Assembly (NCBI GenBank): GCA_001914955.1
Contig: MNDM01000002.1
Span: 1-41,565, forward strand
Direction of reading: 5' to 3'
DNA length: 41,565 nt
From: Nitrospirae bacterium 13_2_20CM_2_62_8
GTDB taxonomy: Bacteria; Nitrospirota; Nitrospiria; Nitrospirales; Nitrospiraceae
Part shown: one piece after another, positions 17,182-26,396 of the stretch
Layout of the letters: every line of letters begins with the position of its first letter
How positions within the stretch are numbered: the stretch's first letter is position 1
The notes under the pieces: model-generated
The model's database searches: none
Told to the model about the DNA's origin: nothing
Seen by the model: only the letters and a program-made list of their open reading frames with translations
Made by a program: the position numbers and the translations under genes

Positions 17182-19311
17182 TCACCCGCCAGGCGGGTAC
17201 CCGGTGGCCGGTTCCTTCGGCGAGGAAGCCGAAGGCGGCGCCATGGCCTCCTTGCGGCTCAGACGGATCTTGCCCTGCTTGTCGATCTCGAGCACTTTGA
17301 CCATCACCTGGTCGCCTTCCTTGACTTCGTCTGAGACTGACTTCACGCGATGGTGCGCGAGCTGGGAGATATGCACGAGCCCGTCCGTGCCCGGCAGGAT
17401 CTCCACGAAGGCGCCGAAGTCCATGATCTTTCGCACGGTGCCCAGATAAATCTTGCCGACCTCGACTTCTTCCGTGAGCCGGTTGATCATCTCGATGGCT
17501 TTCTTGGCGGACGCCTCGTCCACCGCGGCGATGGAGATGTCTCCGGTATCTTCCACGTTGATTTTCACGCCGCAGTCCGCAATGATGCTGCGGATCATCT
17601 TGCCGCCCGGCCCGATCACATCGCGGATCCTGTCCTGCTTGATCTTCAACATGAAGATGCGCGGCGCGAAGGGCGACAGGTTCGGCCTCGCCCTCGGCAA
17701 GGCTTCCGCCATGCGTTCCAGGATATAGAGACGACCCTTCCGGGCCTGGTCCAAGGCCTGCCGCATCAGCTTCGGCGTGATGCCGGCGATCTTGATATCC
17801 ATCTGCAGCGCCGTGACGCCGTGCTTGGTCCCGGTCACCTTGAAATCCATGTCGCCGAGATGGTCCTCCAGGCCCAGGATATCGGACAGCACCATGACAC
17901 GCTCGCCTTCCTTGATCAGTCCCATGGCGATGCCGGCCACGGGCTCCTTGATCGGTACGCCGGCGTCCATCAGCGCAAGCGCTCCGCCGCAGACCGTCGC
18001 CATGGAGGAGGAGCCGTTCGACTCCAGAATGTCGGACACCAGCCGCAGCGTGTACGGAAAGCTTTCCTTACTGGGAATGACCGGCCGCAGCGCGCGTTCC
18101 GCCAGCGCCCCGTGCCCCACTTCGCGCCGGCCGGGGGAGCGGAGCGGCCTCGCCTCGCCGACGCTGAAGGGAGGGAAGTTGTAATGCAGCATGAAGGTCC
18201 GGTAGTACTCCCCCTCCAACGCATCGATGCGCTGCTCATCCTCCGTCGTGCCGAGCGTCACGACCGCCAGACTCTGCGTTTCCCCTCGCGTGAAGAGCGC
18301 GGAGCCGTGGGTGCGCGGGAGCACGCCCACCTCGCAGGTGACGGTGCGGATGTCGGTCGGCCCGCGGCCGTCCGCCCGTACGCCTCGCTCCAGGATCATG
18401 TTCCGGACTTCGGTGTATTCCAGCGAGTGAAACACCAGCTTGATATGGCGGCTGCGGTCGGGATCGTCCGCCTTCAGCTTCTCGATCGCGTCTTCCAGAA
18501 TCTGGCCCAGCCGTTCCTGGCGGGCCGTCTTGTTGGGAATGAGGATCGCGTCCCGGATCGGACCGGCCACCAGTTGGCGCACCGCGTCGCTTAGGGCGGG
18601 GGCGATCTTCTCGGCCACGACCGTTCGCTTGGGCCGTCCGGCCTGCGCCTGCAACTCCAGAATCTTCCCCACGATCTTCTTGATCTCGGCATGGGCGACC
18701 TCAATGGCGTCGATCATGACCGATTCCGGCAGCTCGTTCCCGCCTCCCTCCACCATCATGACGGCGTCGCCCGTGCCGGCCACCACCAAATGCAGGTCAT
18801 TGGCCTCAAGAGTCGCGATGTCCGGATTGACCACGAACTGCCCATTCACGCGGCCGATTCTGATCCCAGCCACCGGCCCCCCGAATGGAATGTCCGACAG
18901 CGTCAGCGCGGCCGAGGCGGCCGTGATGCCCACCACATCCGACGACCCGGTCTGATCCGCCGAGAGGACCGAGGCAATCACCTGGGTCTCGTAGTAATAG
19001 CCCTCCGGGAAGAGGGGCCGCATGGGACGATCGATCAATCGGCTGGTCAGGACCTCCTTCTCGGAAGGCCGGCCCTCCCGCTTGAAGTATCCGCCGGGAA
19101 TCTTGCCGGCCGCGTAAGCCTTCTCCTGGTAATCCACGGTGAGCGGAAGAAAATCTATCCCGGGCCTGACTGTCTGGGAGCCCACCGCGGTGGCCAGCAC
19201 GACGGTGTCCCCGTATGTGGCCAGGACGGCGCCGTCCGCCTGCTTGGCCACTCGCCCGGTTTCCAGCCGGAGGCGCCGGCCAGCCAGGTCCATTTCGATC
19301 GCGTGCACCAT
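17182..19311 (-). CDS. pnp: Polyribonucleotide nucleotidyltransferase (PNPase)
   Basis: PNPase is a phosphorolytic 3'-5' exoribonuclease and polymerase that degrades mRNA and helps process RNA. The 709 residues give the full architecture: two RNase PH domains (the first ends near 220; the second includes SPGRREVGHGALAERAL and ESNGSSSMATVCGGALALMDAGVP), a KH domain with GPGGKMIRSII, and a C-terminal S1 domain (VGKIYLGTVRKIMDFGAFVEILPG). The tail is a short PPSASSPKEPATGYPPGG. GAGGAG lies about 9 nt before ATG 19311. It is downstream of rpsO, from which it is separated by a 278-nt gap containing a family-B element. Confidence 0.97.
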   Translation of the reverse strand: MVHAIEMDLAGRRLRLETGRVAKQADGAVLATYGDTVVLATAVGSQTVRPGIDFLPLTVDYQEKAYAAGKIPGGYFKREGRPSEKEVLTSRLIDRPMRPLFPEGYYYETQVIASVLSADQTGSSDVVGITAASAALTLSDIPFGGPVAGIRIGRVNGQFVVNPDIATLEANDLHLVVAGTGDAVMMVEGGGNELPESVMIDAIEVAHAEIKKIVGKILELQAQAGRPKRTVVAEKIAPALSDAVRQLVAGPIRDAILIPNKTARQERLGQILEDAIEKLKADDPDRSRHIKLVFHSLEYTEVRNMILERGVRADGRGPTDIRTVTCEVGVLPRTHGSALFTRGETQSLAVVTLGTTEDEQRIDALEGEYYRTFMLHYNFPPFSVGEARPLRSPGRREVGHGALAERALRPVIPSKESFPYTLRLVSDILESNGSSSMATVCGGALALMDAGVPIKEPVAGIAMGLIKEGERVMVLSDILGLEDHLGDMDFKVTGTKHGVTALQMDIKIAGITPKLMRQALDQARKGRLYILERMAEALPRARPNLSPFAPRIFMLKIKQDRIRDVIGPGGKMIRSIIADCGVKINVEDTGDISIAAVDEASAKKAIEMINRLTEEVEVGKIYLGTVRKIMDFGAFVEILPGTDGLVHISQLAHHRVKSVSDEVKEGDQVMVKVLEIDKQGKIRLSRKEAMAPPSASSPKEPATGYPPGG

Positions 19312-19355
19312 TTCTTCATTCTCCTCTTAGCTCTGCCGCACAGATGCCTACGGCT

Positions 19356-19443
19356 TGAGTCCTGAGTAATGAGTGCCGAGTCCGGCCCGATTAGGTCTCT
19401 GTCTCTGTCACCAACTCAGCACTCATAACTCAGTACTCATGAC
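19356..19443. repeat. Family-B intergenic element B1 (GAGT/ACTC words)
   Basis: Left arm 19356-19383 (GAGTCCTGAGTAATGAGTGCC words) and right arm 19412-19443 (ACTCAGCACTCATAACTCAG words) are approximate reverse complements with a loop of about 28 nt. It lies in the 278-nt pnp-rpsO gap. The rest of the gap (19444-19589) is GC-rich and can form further imperfect stems, but no gene was seen. Confidence 0.78.
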
Positions 19444-19589
19444 TGTAGGAAACCTGTGTCGGCAGCCCCGCCCCGGCTCCCGCGCTTCGGACTTCGGCAG
19501 CTCGCCTCGGCTGAGCTCGCCCGTCGAGAGTCTCTGGGTCGAGCGACCGCAGGCAGCCGAGTCGCGCGAGGGCGCTCGCGGGTGGTTGA

Positions 19590-19859
19590 TTACTTACGGA
19601 TCCCCAACCGCTCCAACACGGCCCGATACCGGCCATCATCGATCCGATGCAGGTAATCGAGCAGTTGTCGGCGTCGGCCGACCAACTGCAGCAAGCCTCT
19701 CCTGGAGTGATGATCCTTTCGATGCAGCTTGAAATGCTCCGTCAGGTACGAGATGCGACTGGTGAGAATCGCGATCTGCACTTCGGGAGAACCGGTATCC
19801 GTCCCATGCCGTCTGTATTGCTGAACCACCTCGGTCTTGGCTTCTTTCACCAACGCCAT
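19590..19859 (-). CDS. rpsO: Ribosomal protein uS15
   Basis: The 30S subunit protein S15 binds 16S rRNA near the h20-h22 junction and helps form bridge B4. It has exactly 89 residues, the usual size, with the signature regions [36 protein letters not shown] and [13 protein letters not shown] 19859 is chosen over an upstream in-frame start at 19883, because GGAGGAG sits 6-8 nt before it and all family members start here (ALVKEAK). It lies between truB and pnp in the conserved order. Confidence 0.97.
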   Translation of the reverse strand: MALVKEAKTEVVQQYRRHGTDTGSPEVQIAILTSRISYLTEHFKLHRKDHHSRRGLLQLVGRRRQLLDYLHRIDDGRYRAVLERLGIRK

Positions 19860-19883
19860 CGTGCACTCCTCCATCCCTATCAA

Positions 19884-19969
19884 AAGGCTGAGGTTGAGGT
19901 TAAGGCTGAGAGAAGTCTCCGCACTTCATCTCTTTCCCTAACCTGAACCTGAGCCTCAACCTCAACCTT
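19884..19969. repeat. Family-C intergenic element C2
   Basis: Left arm 19884-19910 (AAGGCTGAGGTTGAGG and TTAAGGCTGAG words) faces right arm 19937-19969 (CCTAACCTGAACCTGAGCC, TCAACCTCAACC). The loop is about 26 nt. It lies between the truB stop and the rpsO ribosome-binding site in a co-transcribed run, so it would form a hairpin in the mRNA. Confidence 0.8.
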
Positions 19970-19984
19970 CCCCTCTTGCTGCGG

Positions 19985-20986
19985 CTACGCGTCCACCAAC
20001 ACTTTCAGGATTGACACCATGCGTTCAGCGGCACTCACCGACGCCACAGCCCCCTGGTCAACGCCCGCTGCCCCAACCTTCCCGAGCGCCAGCAGGCGCC
20101 CATTGGGATCTTTCAGCCGAACCGTCTGCCCGGCCGCAACCCCGGAGATCCCGGCCCTCGCGTCCCACGTCACAGTCCGGCTCGAAACCGGCGCGCCGTG
20201 CAGGACCCGACCCGAGGTCGCTTCATCCACGACCAGGGCCGGCAACGCGGCGAGCGCCTCGTCGAGAGGCATCACATCGTCGGCCAATCGCCCGCGCAGG
20301 AGCCGCGACCCGATGTCCTCCATCGTGAGCGCCCGCTCGATGGTCAGCGGCCCGACCCGCCTCCGCTCCAATGCCAACAGGTGCCCCCCCACGCCCAGCG
20401 CCTCTCCGATATCCGCGCAGAGCGTCCTGACATAGGTGCCCTTGGAGCACACCACGCGCAGGGAGACGTCGCGGCCGTCGATGCCGAGCACCTCGATGTC
20501 GTGGATCGTCACCTCCCGCGGTTCCCGCTCGACGGTTCGCCCCGCCCGCGCAACTTTGTAGAGCGGAACTCCTCCCACCTTCACCGCCGAATACATCGGC
20601 GGCACCTGCGTGAGCCGTCCACGGAACCGCTCGATGACGGTCCGGATCGCTTCCAGGGTCAGAGCATCCGTGGGGGACCGCGACAAGACCGCCCCGGTGG
20701 CGTCCTGCGTGTCGGTCGCTTCCCCCAGGCGCAACACCGCCCGATACTCCTTGTCCCAGTCCACCAGGTACTCGGCGATTCGTGTCCCCCGCCCGATCAG
20801 CACCGGCAGGACGCCGGTGGCCGCCGGATCGAGCGTGCCGGCGTGTCCGACTCTGGGGCCCCGGAGGAGGTTCCGTAGCTTGGCCACGACATCGTGCGAC
20901 GTCCACCCGGCCGCCTTCTTGACGTTGAGGAGGCCGTCTCCGAGGACAGGCCTTGCCGCGACATTCACGCCCGATGTGCTTGCCAT
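19985..20986 (-). CDS. truB: tRNA pseudouridine(55) synthase
   Basis: TruB converts U55 in the T-loop of tRNAs to pseudouridine. The catalytic Asp53 lies in HAGTLDPAATGVL, preceded by the family start GLLNVKKAAGWTSHDVV. RFRGRLTQVPPMYSAVKVGG and RVVCSKGTYVRTLCADIG are further TruB motifs. The 333 residues include a C-terminal PUA-like segment (about 255-330). About 15 non-conserved residues precede the homology, so the true start could be slightly internal. It follows rbfA by 22 nt. Confidence 0.95.
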   Translation of the reverse strand: MASTSGVNVAARPVLGDGLLNVKKAAGWTSHDVVAKLRNLLRGPRVGHAGTLDPAATGVLPVLIGRGTRIAEYLVDWDKEYRAVLRLGEATDTQDATGAVLSRSPTDALTLEAIRTVIERFRGRLTQVPPMYSAVKVGGVPLYKVARAGRTVEREPREVTIHDIEVLGIDGRDVSLRVVCSKGTYVRTLCADIGEALGVGGHLLALERRRVGPLTIERALTMEDIGSRLLRGRLADDVMPLDEALAALPALVVDEATSGRVLHGAPVSSRTVTWDARAGISGVAAGQTVRLKDPNGRLLALGKVGAAGVDQGAVASVSAAERMVSILKVLVDA

Positions 20987-21008
20987 ACCCGTTGATCCGG
21001 CTGAGGGC

Positions 21009-21395
21009 TCATGGAGAAGAGTCCGGTTGTGATCGGCCCTGAGCCTCAGCCTGCACTTGCTCCAGGAGCGACCGAATACGATCTCCTTGAGGGCCGCTCA
21101 AATCTTTCTGAAAGATCAGCTCAGGGGTGTACCTTAAGTGCAGCCGTCGGCCCAGCTCCGCGCGGATGAAGCCGCTCGCCTTTGCGAGCCCCTCAAGGGC
21201 ATCCGCCTCTGCTTGGCCGTCCTGCAAGGTCGTGACATAGACCCGCGCCAGCCGGAGATCGTTGGTCAGCTCCACGTCCGTGACCGTCACATCGCTCACC
21301 CGTGGATCCTTCGTCTTGCGCATGATGATCTCGGCGACCTCCATGCGGATCTGGTCGGCTACTCGCATCGCCCGTTTGGACGTCGCCTTCGTCAT
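21009..21395 (-). CDS. rbfA: 30S ribosome-binding factor A
   Basis: RbfA is a late 30S assembly factor of KH-like fold that binds near the 5' end of 16S rRNA. The 128-residue protein matches the family length and contains RVADQIRMEVAEIIMRKTKDPRV, the VTVTDVELTNDLRLARVYV strand pair and ELGRRLHLRYTPELIFQKD. The C-terminal tail (QAEAQGRSQPDSSP) is polar and variable. The Shine-Dalgarno is weak. It lies between the DUF503 gene and truB, the classic infB-rbfA-truB order. Confidence 0.95.
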   Translation of the reverse strand: MTKATSKRAMRVADQIRMEVAEIIMRKTKDPRVSDVTVTDVELTNDLRLARVYVTTLQDGQAEADALEGLAKASGFIRAELGRRLHLRYTPELIFQKDLSGPQGDRIRSLLEQVQAEAQGRSQPDSSP

Positions 21396-21403
21396 ACCAA
21401 GAA

Positions 21404-21481
21404 AGCTGGTAGCTCATAGCGAGCAGCGAATAGCCTCGATTCTCCTCGTGCTGTTAGCTGTTAGCTATCAGCTATTAGCTC
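21404..21481. repeat. Family-A intergenic element A4
   Basis: Left arm 21404-21434 (AGCTGGTAGCTCATAGCGAG and following words) faces right arm 21449-21481 (TGTTAGCTGTTAGCTATCAG and ATTAGCTCG). The loop is about 14 nt. It begins 4 nt after the DUF503 stop and ends just before the rbfA leader. Confidence 0.8.
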
Positions 21482-21484
21482 GTT

Positions 21485-21766
21485 TCACAGCAGTTCGATG
21501 CGGAATTGAACCACTTCGATCGTCGGGACGGACCGGATCAGATTGACGGCCTGGTCCAACACCTGGTTCACGTGCACGCCCTCGTTCGCCACACACGCGA
21601 TCCCGAGGACCGCCTTCTGCCAGAGCTCGAGATCACCGACCTCCGCGACCGACACATTAAACTTGTCGCGCAGACGGTCTTTGAGGCTCAAGAGGACCTG
21701 TCGCTTCGCCTTCAGGGAATGGCCGTCCGGGATGTATAGTTCAACCGTGCAGAGCCCGATAATCAT
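21485..21766 (-). CDS. DUF503 family protein (YlxP-like)
   Basis: This 93-residue DUF503 protein has the recognisable opening MIIGLCTVELYIPDGHSLKAKR followed by LLSLKDRLRDKFNVSVAEV. Members of this family usually sit between infB and rbfA, as here, and the B. subtilis homologue YlxP is thought to act in translation or ribosome biology; the exact role is unsettled. ATG 21766 is chosen. A longer frame from 21868 exists, but its extra 34 residues (RLRLRLRSR, then PQPEPQPRP) are the translation of the family-C repeat and have no homology. No strong Shine-Dalgarno was found at 21766. Confidence 0.88.
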   Translation of the reverse strand: MIIGLCTVELYIPDGHSLKAKRQVLLSLKDRLRDKFNVSVAEVGDLELWQKAVLGIACVANEGVHVNQVLDQAVNLIRSVPTIEVVQFRIELL

Positions 21767-21788
21767 GCCGGCGGCAAACGGGGCAGGC

Positions 21789-21875
21789 CGAGGTTGAGGT
21801 TCAGGTTGAGGCTCGGAGTCGCCGCCCAGCTCTGAGGACCTGCTCCTGAGCCTTAGCCTCAACCTCAACCTTTTT
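21789..21875. repeat. Family-C intergenic element C3
   Basis: Left arm 21789-21816 (CGAGGTTGAGGTTCAGG, TTGAGGCTCGG) faces right arm 21843-21875 (CTCCTGAGCCTTAGCC, TCAACCTCAACC, then TTTTT). The infB stop TAA (21876-21874) overlaps its right border. It lies between infB and the DUF503 gene. Confidence 0.8.
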
Positions 21876-24540
21876 AAAGCTTCGCCGCCACTTTGTCGAA
21901 CGCGTAGACCTCGAGGACATCGCCCATCTTCAGGTCGCTGAAGTTCTCAACGCCGATTCCGCATTCGTATCCCTGCTGAACGTCCCGCACGTCGTCCTTG
22001 AACCGGCGGAGCGAGCTGAGCTTGCCTTCGTAGACGGTCACTTGATCCCGGACCACGCGCACGCCGGCGCTGGCCCTGGAGATGGTCCCGTCGATCACAT
22101 AGCAGCCTGCAATGGTGCCGACCTTCGCAATCGTGAAGACCTGGCGCACCTCCGCGCGGCCCAGCACGCGCTCCTTCAGCGTCGGCTCCAACAAGCCTTC
22201 CATGGCGGCTTTGATGTCGGCGATCGCATCATAAATGATGGTGTAGAGCCGGACGTCAACCCCTTCATGCTCGGCCAGTGCTGCGGCCTTCGGTTCCGGC
22301 CGAATATTGAAGCCGATGATAATGGCTTGTGAGGCCGAGGCTAACAGGACGTCGGTTTCCGTGATGCCGCCGACCCCGCTGTGAATGACCCGGAGCTTGA
22401 CCGCTGCGGTGGAGAGCTTCTCGACGGCCTCCGAGAGCGCCTCAGCCGATCCTTGCACATCCGACTTGATCAACACCGCAAGTTCCTTGACCGCTCCCTC
22501 CTTGATGCGCGCATAGAGGTCCTCCAGCGTCACCCGGGCGGACCCCGCCGCGAGTTCGGCACTGCGCTGCTTGCCCAGGCGGTCCTCTGCGATTTCTCGA
22601 GCCACAGACTCATCCTTGACCACGACGAACAGATCGCCCGCCGCAGGCACACCGGGCAGGCCAACCACCTCCACCGGCATCGAGGGGGTGGCTTCAGAGA
22701 CCTTCTGTCCCGTGTCCGTGAGGAGGCCCCGCACCCGGCCGCTGAAGGTCCCCACGACGAACGCATCGCCCACCCGCAGCGTGCCGCTTTGCACGAGCAC
22801 GGTTGCGACCGGGCCTCGGCCGCGGTCCAGCTTGGCCTCCACGACCGCCCCTTTGGCCGGACGGCGGGAGTCCGTCTTGAGCTCCAGCACTTCAGACTGG
22901 AGCAGGATCATCTCCAACAACGATTCGAGGCCCACCTTCTGCTTGGCCGACACCTCCACCACGATGGTCTGGCCTCCCCAGGCCTCCGGAATGAGATTCC
23001 GCTCCGCCAGCGCGTGCTTCACCCGATCGGGATTCGCTCCTGCCTTGTCGATCTTGTTGATGGCGACGATGACGGGCACGTTCGCCGCGGCCGCATGGTC
23101 GATCGCTTCCACGGTTTGCGGCATGACCCCGTCGTCGGCGGCCACCACCAGCACGACGATGTCGGTGATCTTCGCGCCTCTCGCCCGCATGGCGGTGAAG
23201 GCCTCGTGGCCCGGTGTGTCCAGGAAGGTAATCCGTTTGTCATGGACCCGCACGGTGTACGCCCCGATGTGCTGGGTGATGCCGCCTGCTTCCTGTTCGG
23301 TGACCTTGGTTTGCCTGATCGCATCCAGCAGCGAGGTTTTCCCGTGATCGACATGTCCCATAATGGTGACCACAGGAGGCCGTGATTCCAGCCGCTCCGC
23401 CTCGGTCCACTCGGCGGCTTCTTCCAGCAGCTCCTCTCCCTGTTTTTCCGACAAGACCTCGGCCTTCAGCCCGAGCCCATCCGCGATCAGCAGGGCGACG
23501 TCCAAATTCATGGCCTGATTCAAGGTGAGCATCTGGCCCATCTCCAGCAATTTCTTGACGGTGTCCGCGGGCCGCTGGCCGACCAGCTCCGCGAACTCCT
23601 TCACCGTCAGTCCGGAGCTGAGCTTGATCACTTTCTTGCGAGGCTTGGTGATTTCGGCCACCGCGGACGGCTGAACGTGGCGGGACCGCTCGTCGCGCCG
23701 ATGCACGGGAATCGCCCGCAGGTCCTGCCAGCGCGCCATATCCTCCCGAAACTTGACCTCCTCCTCGTCACGCGTTCGGCCGGGCCTCTTGGGTCGTTTG
23801 GCTTTGTCCCGAAGCTCTGCGGTCTCTCCCAACGGCGGCTCGAGCACGCCCTTTTTCTTGTCGAGGCGGCGCTCGTCCGTCTCCGCCGCCGGGCCCGGAG
23901 CCGCTTGCGCGGCGCCCACCGGCGGCGCTGACGCGACTGCGGGACTGGCCTCGCGTGCCGCACCGGCGCGATCGGCCCGTGGCTGAGCAGGGAGTGCCCC
24001 GCTCGCCGGGGCCTCCGGAAGAGGCGCGGCCCCGACCGCGGCAGGTCCCCCAGGGAGAGCCGGAGCAAGGCCGCCTGCCTGGAACGGCGCTCCAAGCGTG
24101 TCGACGGCCGGGCCGGTACCCGCAGCCAGCTCGGCTGCCACTTCGTCGTCGCCCTTCTTTCGTTTGAACAGGATCCGCCGTTTATCCACTTTCGGCGGCT
24201 CTTCGATGACGACCGGAGGCGATTTCTGGGTGGGCCCTTTGGCAGGCTCACGGGGTGGAGTCGCTCGCTTGCGCGGCGCTGATTCCTTCGTGACCACTTC
24301 TCGTTTGAGCGCTTCCGGCTTGGCTGGCTGCAGCTTGGCCTCAGACTCCACTTCGTCGCGCTTGGTTCCCGCCTTGGGCGCCGGCTTGGCCTTGGGCGTC
24401 AGTTTCTGCAAGACCTTCTGGACCGCGACGTCGTCCAGCGCGCTACTGTGCGATGACGCCACGATGCCCAGTCGCTTCAGCTCGGGGATCAGATCCCGAT
24501 TCTCCATCCCGAGCTTCTTGGCCAGCTCGTGTACTCTCAT
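21874..24540 (-). CDS. infB: Translation initiation factor IF-2
   Basis: IF-2 is the GTPase that brings fMet-tRNA to the 30S P-site and promotes subunit joining. The 888 residues start with the IF2 N-terminal motif [18 protein letters not shown] long Pro/Ala/Lys-rich disordered region follows (to about residue 310), then a second IF2_N module ([21 protein letters not shown]). The G domain starts near residue 393 ([30 protein letters not shown]), followed by domains II, III and the fMet-tRNA-binding C domain ([21 protein letters not shown]). No good Shine-Dalgarno is visible, but the gene lies only 42 nt downstream of nusA. The family-C element abuts its stop. Confidence 0.97.
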   Translation of the reverse strand: MRVHELAKKLGMENRDLIPELKRLGIVASSHSSALDDVAVQKVLQKLTPKAKPAPKAGTKRDEVESEAKLQPAKPEALKREVVTKESAPRKRATPPREPAKGPTQKSPPVVIEEPPKVDKRRILFKRKKGDDEVAAELAAGTGPAVDTLGAPFQAGGLAPALPGGPAAVGAAPLPEAPASGALPAQPRADRAGAAREASPAVASAPPVGAAQAAPGPAAETDERRLDKKKGVLEPPLGETAELRDKAKRPKRPGRTRDEEEVKFREDMARWQDLRAIPVHRRDERSRHVQPSAVAEITKPRKKVIKLSSGLTVKEFAELVGQRPADTVKKLLEMGQMLTLNQAMNLDVALLIADGLGLKAEVLSEKQGEELLEEAAEWTEAERLESRPPVVTIMGHVDHGKTSLLDAIRQTKVTEQEAGGITQHIGAYTVRVHDKRITFLDTPGHEAFTAMRARGAKITDIVVLVVAADDGVMPQTVEAIDHAAAANVPVIVAINKIDKAGANPDRVKHALAERNLIPEAWGGQTIVVEVSAKQKVGLESLLEMILLQSEVLELKTDSRRPAKGAVVEAKLDRGRGPVATVLVQSGTLRVGDAFVVGTFSGRVRGLLTDTGQKVSEATPSMPVEVVGLPGVPAAGDLFVVVKDESVAREIAEDRLGKQRSAELAAGSARVTLEDLYARIKEGAVKELAVLIKSDVQGSAEALSEAVEKLSTAAVKLRVIHSGVGGITETDVLLASASQAIIIGFNIRPEPKAAALAEHEGVDVRLYTIIYDAIADIKAAMEGLLEPTLKERVLGRAEVRQVFTIAKVGTIAGCYVIDGTISRASAGVRVVRDQVTVYEGKLSSLRRFKDDVRDVQQGYECGIGVENFSDLKMGDVLEVYAFDKVAAKL

Positions 24541-24582
24541 GCCAGTTGCAGCAGCGTCGGTTCAGCCCGCCGTGTAGGGGTC

Positions 24583-25773
24583 TCATTGCGGCTCGGGCTG
24601 TGCCGGCTGCGCCTCCGTGTCCTGCTCCCCCAGGCTGCCCACTGCCTCACGCTGGGCCCGTGCAGCCTCTTCCTCCCGCTGGGCCTCCGCCTCCTCGGCC
24701 AGGGCCGCCTTGATCTCCTTGTCCCGCTCGGCCTTCTCCTTCTCGTATTCCGTCGCGCTGATGATGTCGATCTTCCAGCCGGTCAGTCTGGCGGCAAGGC
24801 GCACGTTCTGGCCGTTTTTCCCGATGGCCAGCGACAGCTGCGAGTCGGCCACCACCACGAGCGCCGATTTCTTTTCCTCGTCGATGCCGACCTTCTCGAT
24901 CGACGCCGGGTTCAAGGCCTCGGCGATGAACACCCGCGGATCAGTCGTCCAGGCGATGATATCGATCTTTTCACCGCGCAGTTCCCTCACGACCGCCTGC
25001 ACGCGCGAACCCTTGATGCCCACGCAGGCCCCAACTGGATCGACGGCCTTGTCCCGCGACGCGACGGCGATCTTGGTCCGATCTCCGGGCTCCCGGACGA
25101 TGCCTTTGATTTCCACGATCTTTTCGGAGACCTCAGGGACCTCCAGCTCGAAGAGCTTGGCCACGAAGTGGGGGTGCGTCCGCGAGAGGACCACCTGCAC
25201 GTCCTTGGGGGTCCGCCGCACCTCGAGCAAGTACGCCTTGATCCGGTCTCCTCGCCGATAGGTTTCGCGGGGGATCTGTTCCTGCGCCGGCAGCACTGCC
25301 TCGGTCTTGCCAAGGTCCACCAGGTAATTGCGGCGCTCTTGCCCGAGGATAATGCCGTTGATCAGATCGCCCGTGCGGGTGGCGTACTCGCGCTGGACCG
25401 CTTCCCATTCAGCCTCTCTCACTTTTTGACAAATCACCTGCTTGGCTGTCTGGGCCGCGATGCGCCCCAGTTCATCCATCTCGATCACGGCGCCGATCTC
25501 GTCGCCCACCTCCGCTTCGCTATCCACGCGGCGCGCTTCCTGGATCGAGATCTCTGACTTGGGATTCGTGACGGTGTCCACGATCGTCTTGAGCGACACC
25601 ACCGAGATCTCGCCTGTCTTCTGGTCGATCTGGACCTGAATGTTCTCGCTTTGCCCAAAGCGTTTCTTGGCCGCCGTCTGGAGCGCCGCCTCCACCGCCC
25701 CGATCACCTTGGCCTTATCGATGCCTTTCTCGCGTCCGATCTGGTCGATCACCGCGATCAGTTCCCGGCTCAT
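24583..25773 (-). CDS. nusA: Transcription termination/antitermination protein NusA
   Basis: NusA binds RNA polymerase and nascent RNA, affecting pausing, termination and antitermination. Domains in order are an N-terminal polymerase-binding domain ([20 protein letters not shown]), an S1 domain from about residue 135, and KH1/KH2 ([41 protein letters not shown]). The 396 residues end with a charged Glu/Ala/Gln-rich tail and no helix-hairpin-helix acidic repeats, as in many non-proteobacterial NusAs. It follows rimP by 43 nt. GGAG lies about 11 nt before ATG 25773. Confidence 0.96.
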   Translation of the reverse strand: MSRELIAVIDQIGREKGIDKAKVIGAVEAALQTAAKKRFGQSENIQVQIDQKTGEISVVSLKTIVDTVTNPKSEISIQEARRVDSEAEVGDEIGAVIEMDELGRIAAQTAKQVICQKVREAEWEAVQREYATRTGDLINGIILGQERRNYLVDLGKTEAVLPAQEQIPRETYRRGDRIKAYLLEVRRTPKDVQVVLSRTHPHFVAKLFELEVPEVSEKIVEIKGIVREPGDRTKIAVASRDKAVDPVGACVGIKGSRVQAVVRELRGEKIDIIAWTTDPRVFIAEALNPASIEKVGIDEEKKSALVVVADSQLSLAIGKNGQNVRLAARLTGWKIDIISATEYEKEKAERDKEIKAALAEEAEAQREEEAARAQREAVGSLGEQDTEAQPAQPEPQ

Positions 25774-25816
25774 AGATCACATGCTCCACTCATGCCAGTT
25801 CTCCCGATCGTGCCTC

Positions 25817-26344
25817 TCATCGCGATGAGAATTCCACCTCGAGCCGCGCGTCTGCGACCGCCTCCCACTCCACCTCAAGGGTCGTCTCCACGTCCGGCCC
25901 CGTGAAGGCCAACGTCACACCGGACTCCTTGGCCTCGATCACCCGTCCCACCACCCGCCATTGTCCATTGTGCGGGCGCCGAAGCTTGACGGAGACCAGC
26001 TTGCCGACCGACCGCTGGAAATCCTCACGCCGCCTCAGCGGCCGATCAAGGCCGGGCGAGGACACCTCCAGCGTATAGGCGTGCGGAATCGGATCCTCCA
26101 CATCAAGCGCGTGGCCCAGCGACAGGTGAACCTGTTCGCAATCGCTGACGACGACTCCACCCGGCTTGTCCACGAACACCCTGATCACCGTTCGCGTCCC
26201 GTGGCCGGCACACTGCACCTCCACCAACTCGAGTGCAAGCGCGCGAATGATCGGAGCCGCGATGGCTCGCACGCGTTCGGCGAGCGGCCGGGCATCCCGG
26301 GTCTGCGCGACTCCGGTCGATTCTGGACTGCTCAGGTCCGCCAT
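25817..26344 (-). CDS. rimP: Ribosome maturation factor RimP
   Basis: RimP is needed for maturation of the 30S subunit. The 175-residue protein contains the N-terminal domain (ERVRAIAAPIIRALALELVEVQ, VIRVFVDKPGGVVVSDCEQV) and the characteristic YTLEVSSPGLDRPLRRREDFQRSVG leading into the C-terminal SH3-like domain. ATG 26344 is preferred over an in-frame start at 26425, because the latter would place the terminator-like hairpin inside the gene. The Shine-Dalgarno is weak. It opens the rimP-nusA-infB block, 22 nt after the leader hairpin. Confidence 0.95.
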   Translation of the reverse strand: MADLSSPESTGVAQTRDARPLAERVRAIAAPIIRALALELVEVQCAGHGTRTVIRVFVDKPGGVVVSDCEQVHLSLGHALDVEDPIPHAYTLEVSSPGLDRPLRRREDFQRSVGKLVSVKLRRPHNGQWRVVGRVIEAKESGVTLAFTGPDVETTLEVEWEAVADARLEVEFSSR

Positions 26345-26361
26345 CGGACTTCGATCCAAAC

Positions 26362-26385
26362 AAAAAAGTGGGCCCGAGCCCACTT
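26362..26385 (-). promoter_or_regulatory. rimP leader hairpin with T-tract (terminator or attenuator)
   Basis: An 8-bp stem (AAGTGGGC paired with GCCCACTT, 26385-26378 and 26373-26366) closes a 4-nt TCGG loop and is followed on the minus strand by a run of six T. It ends only about 18 nt before the rimP ATG. It could end transcription from dat or act as an attenuator of the rimP-nusA-infB operon. Terminator-like hairpins in rimP leaders are known in other bacteria. Confidence 0.8.
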
Positions 26386-26396
26386 CCAGACGGCCA

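Noticed and set aside
19373-19732. Open frames in the pnp-rpsO gap and across rpsO on the plus strand
   Set aside because: They are read through the family-B element and antisense to rpsO, with no ribosome-binding site or recognisable domain.
8024-21481. Family-A and family-C repeats as CRISPR arrays
   Set aside because: There are no regularly spaced identical repeats with unique spacers; the words are degenerate and arranged as two inverted arms.
21789-21875. Family-C elements as simple intrinsic terminators
   Set aside because: They lie between co-transcribed genes, have long degenerate arms, and lack a T-tract on the downstream side of transcription.
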